From a virus, in the IMG/VR virus record IMGVR_UViG_3300043446_001004, positions 1 through 42,677 of that record: a stretch of DNA of 42,677 nucleotides; one strand, written 5' to 3'. The position numbers and the translations under genes were made by a program. Within the stretch, counting starts at the first letter, position 1, and every line of letters begins with the position of its first letter. Positions 28,571 through 37,753 of this stretch are shown here, piece by piece. The notes under the pieces are model-generated. The model searched no databases. It was not told the DNA's origin and saw only the letters and a program-made list of their open reading frames with translations.

Positions 28571-31500
28571 TTAAATTGCCCCAGTGTTCATCACACGGAT
28601 TGGAATGTAGATAAATTCCACACTCTTAACTGGACTAATAGCAATATCAACATACAACTCGTTGCGGTCAATACGGCTTGGGGTGTTGTTGCTGGTGTCG
28701 CAAACAACAACATAGTCGTAAATCGCACGTTTTGCTACCAAGTCGTTCAACAAACCTTCTGTGGCTTGTTTGATCTGATCACGGATGATCTTGTCGTTGG
28801 GTTCGAAAATATAGCCTTTGGCCATAGTGTTCAAGCTCATACGCAAGTATGTAATCAAACGTGCTACGTTAATGCGATCCAATGCACTGGTTGTACCACT
28901 GCGTGTCTTGTTACCGTAGTTACACAAACCAACACCGTTCAAGAAGGTCAGTGGGTTCACTGCATTTTCATACAATGTATCACGTAGGCCTTCGCTAACA
29001 CCAATCTTAACCAACTCACCAGACTCGGAATCAATGTAACCAAGTGCTGTTGCGTTGTCGATTAGACCGCGGCGTACACCAGCTGGTGCAAACCATGGAT
29101 AGCTGTTGGCGTCACTCTTGATTAGAGTGCGTAGTGCCATGTGACTTGCTGGCACAACCACAGCGTTGCCACTTAGGTCGTTGCTCAATCCGCTTGGATA
29201 GAACACACCCAGGTATGCACTGGCTGTAGCTAGACCGTCAACACCAGCATACTTGCTGTCGTTGTTTACCCAGTTTAGAATGTCTGAGCTGGTTGGTGTC
29301 AAGCGCATTGGGCTATCACCAATAACGAAACCAGTTTCCTTACGATCAGTGTTCAATGCAACCATGTTGGCAATAGTTTCTGGGTAACCAGGTGTTGCAA
29401 ACAAGTTGATCACACGTTGTTCTTCACGGATCTCAGTGCTAGTATCCAGTGCTGCCTTTAGTGCTTCAACAACCATGTTGCGAACTGCCTGGCGACCACC
29501 GTACATGCTACCGTCATCTTTGTTGCCGCTGACAGTTACCCAGGCGCTATCAACATCTGGTTGTACTTCATCAGGGAATGTGGTGCTGTAGTAGTTAGAA
29601 CGGAATTCTTTAACGTTGTAACCTGAACGGCGTGTATTCCACAGCAACATACCACGTGGGTACAATGCAGGATTTGGAGCATCAATATCCAAATAATCGC
29701 TTTCTAACAAGTCAGTGATCAGTGGTTTAGCATCCATAATTGGATCTGTTGTACCATCTGTGTCCCAACGTGCATCAGCAAATGCAATACCGTTTGAGCT
29801 GGTTTGGTCTGTCTTGTCAATATAAACCCACTGGTTACGTGAGCTTACTGTCTGATAACGATACAAACGTGGGTAATCTTCTAGACCGGCTGCACTTGTA
29901 TCCAACCACAAGTCACCCAATACTAGTGCAGAACCATCGCTCTGTACTGTGGGCTCGCTAGCGGCAGCAATAACACCTGCTGGATCTGTGTTAGCTAGGG
30001 TATAACCACGGATATCTTTTACAATACCACTGCTGTGGTAGCCGCGCCAGTCAGTACCATCATGAATCATGATGTCCACTTCGCTTGGTGTACCGAAATA
30101 CCACTTGGTGCCATCAGCTGGATCAGCCACAGGTTGTGTATTACTTGCGGTGTATGTCAACCACTTGAATCCACTGTATTCATATACTGAATTGCCAGAA
30201 GGATTGATTGCTTCAACACCATCAACTGATGTAGGAATGTTCAAATTAGCAATCACGCTACCGCTGCCTACATCAGCAAACTTAATTATACCACCATATT
30301 GGTGGCTGATAGTAACTGTGCCATCAGTATTAACTTGAGCGCCGATACCCCATGGGCTAGCACTTAGTAAATCGCCTACAAAAGCCTCAGCATCAGTACC
30401 AGTTAGTGTAACACGAATAGGTAGTGTATAAGTTGCACTACCAGTACGAGAAGTGTACACATCAAACTGATGTCCAACAGTGAATGTTGGTGCTGTCAGA
30501 CTGGTGAACGACGTTGCACCAGCTTGGAAGCGCACACGCAGGCGCTGTGTAGCAGACTCGTAACCCAAAGCAGTATAACTGCTGTTGTCATGTGCATAAA
30601 CTGTACCAACAGGAATGTTAATACCGCCACCAGCCGCATCGTTTTCATAAATGAATTCAACGTCATCTGCATGATCTTGTGTGGCAATTCTGTTCCAGCT
30701 TGCTGAACCAGTTAGATACTGCTTGACCACCAGGTTAGTACCTTCGTTGACCGCAGTGCGCTTGCGCCATACGCTGCCAGTTGGGCGTGGTACTGAATCG
30801 TCAGCATACCAGTCAGGGATCACAGTGTGATCTGAACTGTGGAAGTCAGGGTTAATGTATGTGCCAGCAGTGATACCCAGTGTTGACAATGGTGTACCAG
30901 AGCTGTTGCTGATAGAAATTTTACCGTCTTCAGTTGCACCATTACTCATGGCATCTGGAGATGCATACAAATACAACTTGCTAGACACACTGCGAGCAGT
31001 AACACCAGCAATGTTGGCTGAGTTAATGTTGCTAACAATAGTTGTCAAAGCACCACCAGTAAATGTGACAGTTGCTGTGTTAATTGTTACTGCTGTATTG
31101 GCTGCAACGATGGGACTAGAAGCAGTACCAATAATTGCGGCGCGGCTGATTTCCCAACCAGGGCTGCCAACCAATTGCCATGTGTTGTCATAACGCTTGT
31201 AGTACAATGGGTTGTTTACGTTAGATGCAACCACTGCATAAGCACCAATTGCACCAATGCTGGCTTTGGGCACACCACCGTCTAAATCTGCTGTGTCAGT
31301 AATAACGATTGGGGTGATAGCACTGAAGTTCTGAGTGGTTTTATTCCACTCGAAGTAACCCCATGCTGTGCTGGAAGTATCTAGCCAGTATGTTTCGTCT
31401 GCTACAGCACCTGTAGGACGAGTTGTTGTTCCAACCAGTTCAGCTGTGTCAATGTCAGCACGTAACACATAAGCGCGGTTTGCCACGCCCAACATGCTGT

Positions 31501-31792
31501 ATGCTGCCAATAGACCATATTCGTTCAACTCATAGCCAGGAATTGGAGTACCTGCGCTGTCAGTGTAGAATTTGGGGTTGCCATATAGTGTAACTAGTTC
31601 ACGTTGACTTGTGACCAGTGACACTTTATTAGCATTTGCTTTGGTTGTACCAGCAGCGGTACCAGTACCTGCTGCATTGGTTTTATCTTGTTCAGTAGCG
31701 ATGACCACTAGAGCAGTTGTTCCGCCTAGACTTGGTGCATAATTGCTTTCGTCGCTAATTGTAATTTGTACGCCGGGGCTAACTAATGCCAT
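28571..31792 (-). CDS. 18: Tail sheath protein gp18, greatly enlarged
   Basis: A 1073-residue protein; T4 gp18 has 659. The N-terminus (MALVSPGVQITISDES, residues 1-125) and the last 350 residues (RVINLFATPGYPE, NPLTFLNGVGLCNYGNKTR, RINVARLITYLRMSL, SPVKSVEFIYIPIRV) are the conserved sheath core. Between about 125 and 720 lies variable material with Trp/Tyr-rich repeats such as YWLDTSSTAWGYFEW and DLWLDTSAAGLEDYPRLYRY, probably displayed on the tail surface. The late promoter AATAAATA is upstream with AAAGGAACC as ribosome site. Confidence 0.95.
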   Translation of the reverse strand: MALVSPGVQITISDESNYAPSLGGTTALVVIATEQDKTNAAGTGTAAGTTKANANKVSLVTSQRELVTLYGNPKFYTDSAGTPIPGYELNEYGLLAAYSMLGVANRAYVLRADIDTAELVGTTTRPTGAVADETYWLDTSSTAWGYFEWNKTTQNFSAITPIVITDTADLDGGVPKASIGAIGAYAVVASNVNNPLYYKRYDNTWQLVGSPGWEISRAAIIGTASSPIVAANTAVTINTATVTFTGGALTTIVSNINSANIAGVTARSVSSKLYLYASPDAMSNGATEDGKISISNSSGTPLSTLGITAGTYINPDFHSSDHTVIPDWYADDSVPRPTGSVWRKRTAVNEGTNLVVKQYLTGSASWNRIATQDHADDVEFIYENDAAGGGINIPVGTVYAHDNSSYTALGYESATQRLRVRFQAGATSFTSLTAPTFTVGHQFDVYTSRTGSATYTLPIRVTLTGTDAEAFVGDLLSASPWGIGAQVNTDGTVTISHQYGGIIKFADVGSGSVIANLNIPTSVDGVEAINPSGNSVYEYSGFKWLTYTASNTQPVADPADGTKWYFGTPSEVDIMIHDGTDWRGYHSSGIVKDIRGYTLANTDPAGVIAAASEPTVQSDGSALVLGDLWLDTSAAGLEDYPRLYRYQTVSSRNQWVYIDKTDQTSSNGIAFADARWDTDGTTDPIMDAKPLITDLLESDYLDIDAPNPALYPRGMLLWNTRRSGYNVKEFRSNYYSTTFPDEVQPDVDSAWVTVSGNKDDGSMYGGRQAVRNMVVEALKAALDTSTEIREEQRVINLFATPGYPETIANMVALNTDRKETGFVIGDSPMRLTPTSSDILNWVNNDSKYAGVDGLATASAYLGVFYPSGLSNDLSGNAVVVPASHMALRTLIKSDANSYPWFAPAGVRRGLIDNATALGYIDSESGELVKIGVSEGLRDTLYENAVNPLTFLNGVGLCNYGNKTRSGTTSALDRINVARLITYLRMSLNTMAKGYIFEPNDKIIRDQIKQATEGLLNDLVAKRAIYDYVVVCDTSNNTPSRIDRNELYVDIAISPVKSVEFIYIPIRVMNTGAI

Positions 31793-31825
31793 GGTTCGGG
31801 TTCCTTTAAAAAAAATAGTCTAATA

Positions 31826-31833
31826 TATTTATT
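31826..31833 (-). promoter_or_regulatory. T4-type late promoter (AATAAATA), sheath
   Basis: Minus strand octamer 33 nt before ATG 31792. An A/T-only run follows. Confidence 0.65.
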
Positions 31834-31856
31834 TGGTGATGCCAAAAAGGGCTCGT

Positions 31857-31864
31857 AATAAGTA
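31857..31864 (+). promoter_or_regulatory. Late promoter variant (AATAAGTA)
   Basis: Plus strand octamer 24 nt before ATG 31889, divergent from the sheath promoter 23 bp away. Confidence 0.45.
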
Positions 31865-31888
31865 CCTTTGGAAGGTTTAATACCAAAA

Positions 31889-32236
31889 ATGCTCAGACCA
31901 ATTTGCAAATCATGTAAGAAAAATGTGGCCGCTGTGAACTACATAGCAGAAGGGGTGCATCACTATCGCAGTGAGTGCGCTGCCTGTATCAGAAAAAGTA
32001 AAAAGCTAAAGAGACAGAAGCCAGCCTGGGTTCTGGCTGGCTATAAGATGAAACCCAAATGCGAAATGTGCGGGTTTACTGCCAAGTATCAGGATCAGTT
32101 GTCAGTGCATTATGTGGACAACAACCACAAAAACAACAACAAGACCAATCTAAGAACAGTGTGCCTAAATTGTCTTGTTGAACTGACTAAATCTGTTACT
32201 GGCTGGCGTCGTGGGGACTTAACACCTGACTTGTGA
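31889..32236 (+). CDS. HNH-like zinc finger protein
   Basis: A 115-residue basic protein. CKSC and CAAC pairs near the N-terminus are followed by CEMC, then SVHYVDNNHKNNNKTNLRTVCLNC, which fits an HNH nuclease core (H...N...H) with zinc-binding Cys pairs. The start MLRPICKSC at 31889 is taken rather than the TTG at 31868; GGAAGG lies about 13 nt upstream. Small HNH proteins of this type occur beside structural genes in T4-like phages. The end overlaps the dNMP kinase gene by 41 bp, tail to tail. Confidence 0.75.
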   Translation: MLRPICKSCKKNVAAVNYIAEGVHHYRSECAACIRKSKKLKRQKPAWVLAGYKMKPKCEMCGFTAKYQDQLSVHYVDNNHKNNNKTNLRTVCLNCLVELTKSVTGWRRGDLTPDL

Positions 32237-32849
32237 GCTGGTCGTACAGTTCCTGGATTGATCCATTGTTGTCAATCACGTGGTCAAACTTGGTGCCCAC
32301 CCAACTGGTCTCACTAGCATGGATTCCCAATTGGTTCAGCTTACGTTCGCTTAGAGCCCAGGTGGTATTGCCCTTGGGTCCACGATTGAAACTGATGGCA
32401 GCATCGTACCATTCGGGTTCTGGTCCACGCACCACTCGAATCACTTTACCACCAGCCCGTTTGATTGATGCAATCTCGTTGGGAAAGCGGCAATCGCTGA
32501 TAACCACATTGTCCTTGGTAGTACGCAGTTTGTTCTCCAGGCTGGCAATCCAGATATCATCATGGAATCCTCGGCGGCATACTTCTGTGCCCCAAAGTTG
32601 TAGCATTAGACGTGGAGTAAGATTGGGCATGTTGAGGCGTTCAGCCCACCAGGGGTCCACTTGCTCACGCCACTCACGGGCTTCTTTGGTTCTGCCCTCT
32701 AGCAGAGTACGATCCCAGCCAAACACAGAACTGACTGCATCTTTAAGTGTGTTGGCAAAACTTTCTCTACGAAATTCGTGGAAGTTTACTAGATAGTCGG
32801 CAATAGTGTCTTTGCCCGATGAAATAAAACCGCAAATACCAATAAGCAT
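32196..32849 (-). CDS. 1: Deoxynucleoside monophosphate kinase gp1
   Basis: A 217-residue protein with the P-loop GFISSGKDT (7-15), ESFANTLKDAVSSVFGWDR, LMLQLWGTEVCRRGFHDDIW and VISDCRFPNEIASIKRAGG, all hallmarks of T4 gene 1 dNMP kinase (241 residues). It phosphorylates dNMPs, including modified ones in T4, to feed phage DNA synthesis. It has no clear promoter; a weak TACAAT lies 20-30 nt upstream. Confidence 0.9.
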   Translation of the reverse strand: MLIGICGFISSGKDTIADYLVNFHEFRRESFANTLKDAVSSVFGWDRTLLEGRTKEAREWREQVDPWWAERLNMPNLTPRLMLQLWGTEVCRRGFHDDIWIASLENKLRTTKDNVVISDCRFPNEIASIKRAGGKVIRVVRGPEPEWYDAAISFNRGPKGNTTWALSERKLNQLGIHASETSWVGTKFDHVIDNNGSIQELYDQLTSQVLSPHDASQ

Positions 32850-32917
32850 TGTTGATGTCCCCTACAGTGTATATATTGTAGCGGAACGTCAACAAATAAT
32901 ATAGTGGTCTGGTTAAA

Positions 32918-33673
32918 TTACCCTATCACAAACCACATGGGGTCTGATCCGTCCACATACAGTTTTAGATCTTCTTCCAGTTTGTCCATGATAGCTTGTG
33001 CTTCCTGCTTGAGTGCGGCACCGTTTAGACTTGAGCCGCCCTGTGGACCAGCAATGGTGCTGAATTTTTCACGAGCTTCGCCCACACTGTACTTGACCAG
33101 CGCATACGCATACTCTTGCACCCAGGGATAGATCATGTGATCGCTCAGTAACGCAACATCAGGGCGATAGTTGTGTGTCCACAGCAGAACGTCTTCGCCG
33201 TTCTCAGGTATTTTACGTGCAATGGTCAGTTTCTTGCTGACTGGATCAAAGGTAAACAGAATATGTCCACCAAACATACGCATGGCCAGCTCTTGATACT
33301 GACTGAACAGTTCGTAGTTCAACAAACCGCCCACTCGTCCAGCTACCAACATGTAAGTGTTTAGATACCCACTTGCAAATGGCTCAAACTGGCTGGCAGT
33401 TGTGCCAGTAACGCTACCAATACCACGACGATATATCTGCTTGACAGTCATTATCTCGTCTGGCAGTGTGTATTCTTGTGTTTCTTTAGTTAGACTCAAG
33501 AATGCGTAGCTTTCTTCCTGACTCTTGGGTGCTCGTTGACGATACTTACGCAGGGCCTGGTCGATAGCAACCTCGTAGTGCTCTTTATCAGCCTCGATAT
33601 CAACCATACCATCGCCCATGCGTAGACGAATGTAATCAACTATGTCAGTGCGAAGTCGTTCAACTGTAGCCAT
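32918..33673 (-). CDS. 13: Neck protein gp13
   Basis: A 251-residue protein. The N-terminal VERLRTDIVDYIRLRMGDGMVDIEADKEHYEVAIDQALRKY (given here only as residues 4-44) has the head-to-tail connector pattern of T4 gp13: a short helix, an LG/MG-turn, a beta strand and a helix with conserved spacing. ETQEYTLPDEIMTVKQIYR continues the family pattern. T4 gp13 is 309 residues. It caps the filled head with gp14. The TATAAATA promoter lies in a 27-bp inverted repeat upstream. Confidence 0.75.
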   Translation of the reverse strand: MATVERLRTDIVDYIRLRMGDGMVDIEADKEHYEVAIDQALRKYRQRAPKSQEESYAFLSLTKETQEYTLPDEIMTVKQIYRRGIGSVTGTTASQFEPFASGYLNTYMLVAGRVGGLLNYELFSQYQELAMRMFGGHILFTFDPVSKKLTIARKIPENGEDVLLWTHNYRPDVALLSDHMIYPWVQEYAYALVKYSVGEAREKFSTIAGPQGGSSLNGAALKQEAQAIMDKLEEDLKLYVDGSDPMWFVIG

Positions 33674-33679
33674 TTAAAA

Positions 33680-33706
33680 AATCCTATAATTGGTATTTAT
33701 AGGATT
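33680..33706 (-). promoter_or_regulatory. Late promoter inside a 10-bp inverted repeat
   Basis: AATCCTATAA (33680-33689) and TTATAGGATT (33697-33706) are a perfect inverted repeat with a 7-nt loop. The minus strand late promoter TATAAATA (33694-33701) overlaps the right arm. It is 21 nt before ATG 33673. Confidence 0.65.
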
Positions 33707-33716
33707 AGGCACAGTG

Positions 33717-34865
33717 TTACAGTGTAAGCAACAGCACAACATCTTCGCTGATTCGCCCGTTCAGCTTAACTTCTGTAGCTTTGATAGTGCTCATGAACTT
33801 GCGTTTGTTGGGCTTGCTGGCTTTCATCAGCTCGGGAATCTGCGTTTCAGGCTTACGCAGTGTCTTGCATACACTTTGCACTTCATCGTAGCCCACAATG
33901 CTGGTACCTTTTACACTGAGACCACCGTGATGGCTGTCTGCTGTATAACGACCCAGCTTGCGTGTTTTAGTGTTAAACACCCAGAGCTCTTGTGCGCCCA
34001 GGATGTCAGCAGGGTTGATACTGACCAGCTTGAGCGGCTTGTGCTCTTTGGCATACTTCATCTTGCCAATCAGCTTCTCTTTGCTAGGCGCTTTCTTGAC
34101 TCGTGCTTTCTTAGTAGCCTTCTTGACACCACGATACTGCTCAATAGCGGCCATCAGCTGATCCATCCAGGCATAGATGCGTTTGTAGTCTGCTGCCTTC
34201 AGGTGTTTGTAGCCTTCAACCAGTTGTTCGTCCTCTTTAGCCTGTGCCGATTGCAGTTCAGCACGACGAGCATTGTACAGAGCTTCATACTTGCCCAGCT
34301 GACTCTGCACCACATTGTTGGCAGTAAGGAATTCGTAAGGTAAAAACTTGTCGCCAGTGTTTTCCAGCATGGCGTCGTACATACCTTCCAGCTCACCAAT
34401 AATTTCACTAGTGCGCTCTGCCAGTCGATCCTGAATTGTGGGGGTATACACTTTGGGCTTTTCCACTGGCTTGGCTTCTTCCAGTGCTTCTGGTGCAGTA
34501 TTCTTGATAGCATCCAGAACTTCACTATGCAAGTACTCAATATGACGTTCACGAAGCGGCATGCCCACAGAATGTGCTTTGGCAATGCCACACGCTGTCA
34601 TGGACACCAGTTTTTCGTGACCACGAATAAAGTGACCCAATTGTTCTTTAGTGTACTTGCCAGAATTCTTAGCCCAGTCCACCAGATACTTTTTCAGATC
34701 CTTCTGATTGTGGTAATAATTATAAAAATTCAGGCTGGATCTGAGGTGATGGTCAAATTCTGGCTGGTCAAAATTCATAGCCCGCTCAGTGTCCCAGGTG
34801 GGTTCTGGGCCTGTGTACTTGACGTCAGTATAAAGTGCAGTTCGAGCGGGTTTCTTAGTAGCCAT
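33717..34865 (-). CDS. Basic early protein of unknown function, 382 residues
   Basis: Begins MATKKPARTALYTDVKY. Residues 30-250 are largely helical (for example LRSSLNFYNYYHNQKDLKKYL and EIIGELEGMYDAMLEN). About 248-285 is a Lys-rich basic patch (KKATKKARVKKAPSKEK), and the C-terminal 100 residues form a beta-rich domain with WVFNTKTRKLGRY, VKGTSIVGYDEVQS and KTLRKPETQIPELMK. The basic patch suggests nucleic acid binding. It is expressed from a consensus early promoter (34897-34925) although surrounded by late neck genes. No family is recognised. Confidence 0.8.
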   Translation of the reverse strand: MATKKPARTALYTDVKYTGPEPTWDTERAMNFDQPEFDHHLRSSLNFYNYYHNQKDLKKYLVDWAKNSGKYTKEQLGHFIRGHEKLVSMTACGIAKAHSVGMPLRERHIEYLHSEVLDAIKNTAPEALEEAKPVEKPKVYTPTIQDRLAERTSEIIGELEGMYDAMLENTGDKFLPYEFLTANNVVQSQLGKYEALYNARRAELQSAQAKEDEQLVEGYKHLKAADYKRIYAWMDQLMAAIEQYRGVKKATKKARVKKAPSKEKLIGKMKYAKEHKPLKLVSINPADILGAQELWVFNTKTRKLGRYTADSHHGGLSVKGTSIVGYDEVQSVCKTLRKPETQIPELMKASKPNKRKFMSTIKATEVKLNGRISEDVVLLLTL

Positions 34866-34896
34866 TTTTGTGCCTCAGGGTGGGTAATAAACAGTA

Positions 34897-34925
34897 ATTA
34901 TAGCGCCTTTTGGGCCACATGTCAA
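34897..34925 (-). promoter_or_regulatory. Early promoter, perfect consensus
   Basis: TTGACA (34920-34925), 17-bp spacer, TATAAT (34897-34902) on the minus strand. Both hexamers and the spacing are ideal. Confidence 0.88.
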
Positions 34926-34960
34926 TACCCGACTCCTTTGCATGGTTACTGGCTTCGTGC

Positions 34961-34968
34961 AATAAATA
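34961..34968 (+). promoter_or_regulatory. T4-type late promoter (AATAAATA), gp14
   Basis: Plus strand octamer 20 nt before GTG 34989; ATAGGAACA serves as ribosome site. It is 35 bp from the divergent early promoter. Confidence 0.65.
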
Positions 34969-34988
34969 TCTGATAATAGGAACAAATT

Positions 34989-36362
34989 GTGCCCAGACTC
35001 TCACTTTGGAAAGAAGGTAAACATACCAACGATTATAAATTTTTTGATCGTCGAATATCAGAAATGTTCACGATCGGCGGTACAGGTGTGAATCTTCACA
35101 AGTACCTGGGTACACTGGAACAGAACACCAGAAAAACCACAACGGCTGCCTCATCTATTGGCGATCTAGAAATCACTGTAGCTGATGTCGCCAATATCAG
35201 CGTGGGTCAGTATGTAACTGGCACTGGCATCACCACTGGTACCAAAATTGGTGCCATTTCAAGCAATACCATAACACTTACCAAACCACTGACTGGTGCT
35301 GTGGGTGTGGGTAACATAGTGATGTTTGACTCTGTATTAGATTCCACACAGCCCAATTACACAAACCAGAGTGAAAAGAACATTCAGGACTTGTTTTTCC
35401 TAGAGAACCGTGACCGCAAGTATGATACCAGCGTGTACCCCATGCGTGGTATCTATCAGGTCACTGATCAGGATTTTAACTTGAGTCAGTTCGGCTTGTT
35501 CCTAAATGCCAACACTCTGTTTATCACTTTCCACATCAATGACATGCTGGACAAGATGGGTCGCCGCATCATGGCAGGTGACGTGTTAGAGTTGCCCCAC
35601 TTGAAAGATTATGATCCGCTGGGTGCTGAAGACATGCCAGCGGCTCTCAAGCGATACTATGTAGTACAAGAGGCCACTCGAGCTAGCGAAGGCTTCAGTG
35701 TAACCTGGTGGCCTCATCTATGGCGTTGCAAATGCACACCCCTGGTGGACAGTCAGGAATATCAGGACATTCTGCAGACACTCAAGGCCACCGACGATCC
35801 AGACAGCCAATCGCTAAAGGACCTGTTGAGCACTTACAATAAAAACATTCAGATCAGTGATGCACTAATAGCGCAAGCTGAAGCTGAACTACCACAAAGC
35901 GGTTACGATACCACCAGCTTGTACGTGGTGCCACTAAATGAAGACGGTAGCCTGGGTAATCCAGAAGGCCCAAGCATGGATCAATCAGTTAACTCCGGTT
36001 CTGGAGAAACTGTTAACCTAGATGCAACTACTCCTGACAAATCGCAGCCAGCTTACTTAGGTGGGGATGGTATTCCGCCCAACGGTTGGCCAGCCACTGC
36101 TGGTATAGTATTCCCTGAAGATCCAGTGGAAGGTGATTACTGCTTACGACTGGATTATGTGCCCAATCGCTTGTTCCGTTTTAACGGCGCACGTTGGAAC
36201 AAGGTGGAAGACAGTGTGAGAACAACAACAGGCATGGCAACTAACACCACACTACAAGGCAGCTTTGTAAATAACGCAGGCACCTTTACCGATTTCAACG
36301 GTCAAGAACGCAAAAAATCGCAATCGCTAAGTAAAGCATTGAGACCAGAGGCAGACAATTAA
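34989..36362 (+). CDS. 14: Neck protein gp14 with inserted domain
   Basis: A 457-residue protein starting at GTG. The first 45 residues (WKEGKHTNDYKFFDRRISEMFTIGG) and the part from about 120 (SEKNIQDLFFLENRDRKYD) correspond to gp14 of T4-like phages (256 residues), split by a beta-rich insert at about 48-115 (GTGITTGTKIGAISSNTITLTKPL). A Thr/Ser/Pro-rich C-terminal extension from about 310 ends with a Trp/Tyr-rich unit (YVPNRLFRFNGARW). It builds the neck with gp13. Its stop overlaps the gp15 start (TAATG). Confidence 0.8.
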   Translation: MPRLSLWKEGKHTNDYKFFDRRISEMFTIGGTGVNLHKYLGTLEQNTRKTTTAASSIGDLEITVADVANISVGQYVTGTGITTGTKIGAISSNTITLTKPLTGAVGVGNIVMFDSVLDSTQPNYTNQSEKNIQDLFFLENRDRKYDTSVYPMRGIYQVTDQDFNLSQFGLFLNANTLFITFHINDMLDKMGRRIMAGDVLELPHLKDYDPLGAEDMPAALKRYYVVQEATRASEGFSVTWWPHLWRCKCTPLVDSQEYQDILQTLKATDDPDSQSLKDLLSTYNKNIQISDALIAQAEAELPQSGYDTTSLYVVPLNEDGSLGNPEGPSMDQSVNSGSGETVNLDATTPDKSQPAYLGGDGIPPNGWPATAGIVFPEDPVEGDYCLRLDYVPNRLFRFNGARWNKVEDSVRTTTGMATNTTLQGSFVNNAGTFTDFNGQERKKSQSLSKALRPEADN

Positions 36363-37753
36363 TGTTACAAGATTTCTTTTACGATGAACAATTAAAACGT
36401 TACATACTACAATTTGTAAAATTGTTCAGCAGTTTCCAAGTACAGTATGGTCAGGATCGAACTGGCCAACGTACTTTGCTGAGGGTGCCAGTCAAATATG
36501 GTGACACCAGTCGCCAGGCTGCCACTATTATTGCTGGCAACTCTGAAAACGTGATGGCCAGTGTGCCCATGATCAGTTGCTATATCAGCAACCTGCGCTA
36601 CGACCGTGAACGTGTACAGGATCCTTCATTCGTCAGCAACATGAGTATTAGACAGCGAGTGTATGATCCAGTAACAGACACCTATGGCACAACACAGGGC
36701 AATGCGTTTACTGTGGAACGACTGATGCCAGTGCCACATACTATCGAAATGAAAGTGGACATCTGGACCAGCAACAGTATGCAAAAGCACCAGTTAATGG
36801 AACAGATCTTGTGCTGGTTTAATCCCAGTGTGGAATTGCAAAGCACTGACAACTATATCGACTGGACCAGTTTAACTGTTGTTGAACGTAAAGATATCAC
36901 CTGGAGCAGCCGTACGGTGCCCGTGGGCACTGATGACGCCATTGATATCGCCACTATCACATTTGAAATTCCCATCTGGTTAACTACCCCAGCTAAGGTT
37001 AAGAAGCTGGGCGTTATTCAGAAACTGGTTGCCAATGTGCGTGATGCACTGGGCAACTTTGACACAAACAGTGTTGAAGGTGGCCCACTGTTGGGACAGA
37101 AACAAGTGACAGTTTTAGATTACGGTGTGCTGTTAATTGGCAACCAGCTTCAATTGTTAAAACAGGAAGATCTAGTCACTGAAGATAACGATAGTGTCAA
37201 CGTGGGAACCAAAGTTGGAACTAGTGACGACTGGCACAAGCTGGTAAACCTATATGGTATTCTAACTGATGGTATCAGTCAGGTGCGTTTAATGCAGGAC
37301 GATGGATACACCGAGGTAGTGGGCACTGTGGCATACCATCCCACTGACAGAAACATCCTGCTGTTTAGTATAGATGCTGGAACTAAACCCGCCAATACCA
37401 TGCCGCCGATTGATGCAATTATCAATCCGTTACGATCTGGTCCAGGTATTGGATTACCATTACCTACAGAGGGCACACGTTATCTGTTAACAGACGATAT
37501 TGGTAACTTTGACAACCCAGAAGGTCCTGACGCCTGGGCTAGTGGTGATGGCAGTAGCATTGTTGCACATGCTAACGACATTATCCAGTGGAGCAACAAT
37601 CAATGGGACGTGATATTTGACAGTCAAAACAACGACACATTACACTATGTGAGTAACAAAACTACCGGTCTCCAATACAAATGGAAAGACGGGTTCTGGA
37701 GCAAGAGTTATGAAGGTCAATACGAGGGAGGACAGTGGTCTCTAGTTCTTTAA
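36362..37753 (+). CDS. 15: Tail completion/sheath stabiliser gp15, extended
   Basis: A 463-residue protein; T4 gp15 has 272. The N-terminal two-thirds matches: FFYDEQLKRYILQFVKLFSSFQV, TLLRVPVKYGD, VPMISCYISNLRYDRER, PVPHTIEMKVDIWTSN, MEQILCWFNPSVELQ and TITFEIPIWL. The C-terminal 200 residues are extra and Trp-rich (WSNNQWDVIFD, YKWKDGFWSKSYEG). It joins the tail to the head and caps the sheath. Translationally coupled to gp14 and to the Nudix gene. Confidence 0.85.
   Translation: MLQDFFYDEQLKRYILQFVKLFSSFQVQYGQDRTGQRTLLRVPVKYGDTSRQAATIIAGNSENVMASVPMISCYISNLRYDRERVQDPSFVSNMSIRQRVYDPVTDTYGTTQGNAFTVERLMPVPHTIEMKVDIWTSNSMQKHQLMEQILCWFNPSVELQSTDNYIDWTSLTVVERKDITWSSRTVPVGTDDAIDIATITFEIPIWLTTPAKVKKLGVIQKLVANVRDALGNFDTNSVEGGPLLGQKQVTVLDYGVLLIGNQLQLLKQEDLVTEDNDSVNVGTKVGTSDDWHKLVNLYGILTDGISQVRLMQDDGYTEVVGTVAYHPTDRNILLFSIDAGTKPANTMPPIDAIINPLRSGPGIGLPLPTEGTRYLLTDDIGNFDNPEGPDAWASGDGSSIVAHANDIIQWSNNQWDVIFDSQNNDTLHYVSNKTTGLQYKWKDGFWSKSYEGQYEGGQWSLVL

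Noticed and set aside
32233-32796. 187-codon plus-strand frame opposite dNMP kinase
   Set aside because: Antisense to a gene with clear kinase motifs.
32865-32900. TTGACG and TACAAT before the dNMP kinase gene
   Set aside because: The hexamers are only 6 bp apart, so they cannot form one promoter; no good partner at 16-18 bp.
33690-34343. 217-codon plus-strand frame opposite the early gene at 33717
   Set aside because: Antisense shadow; the minus-strand gene has a perfect promoter and good composition.
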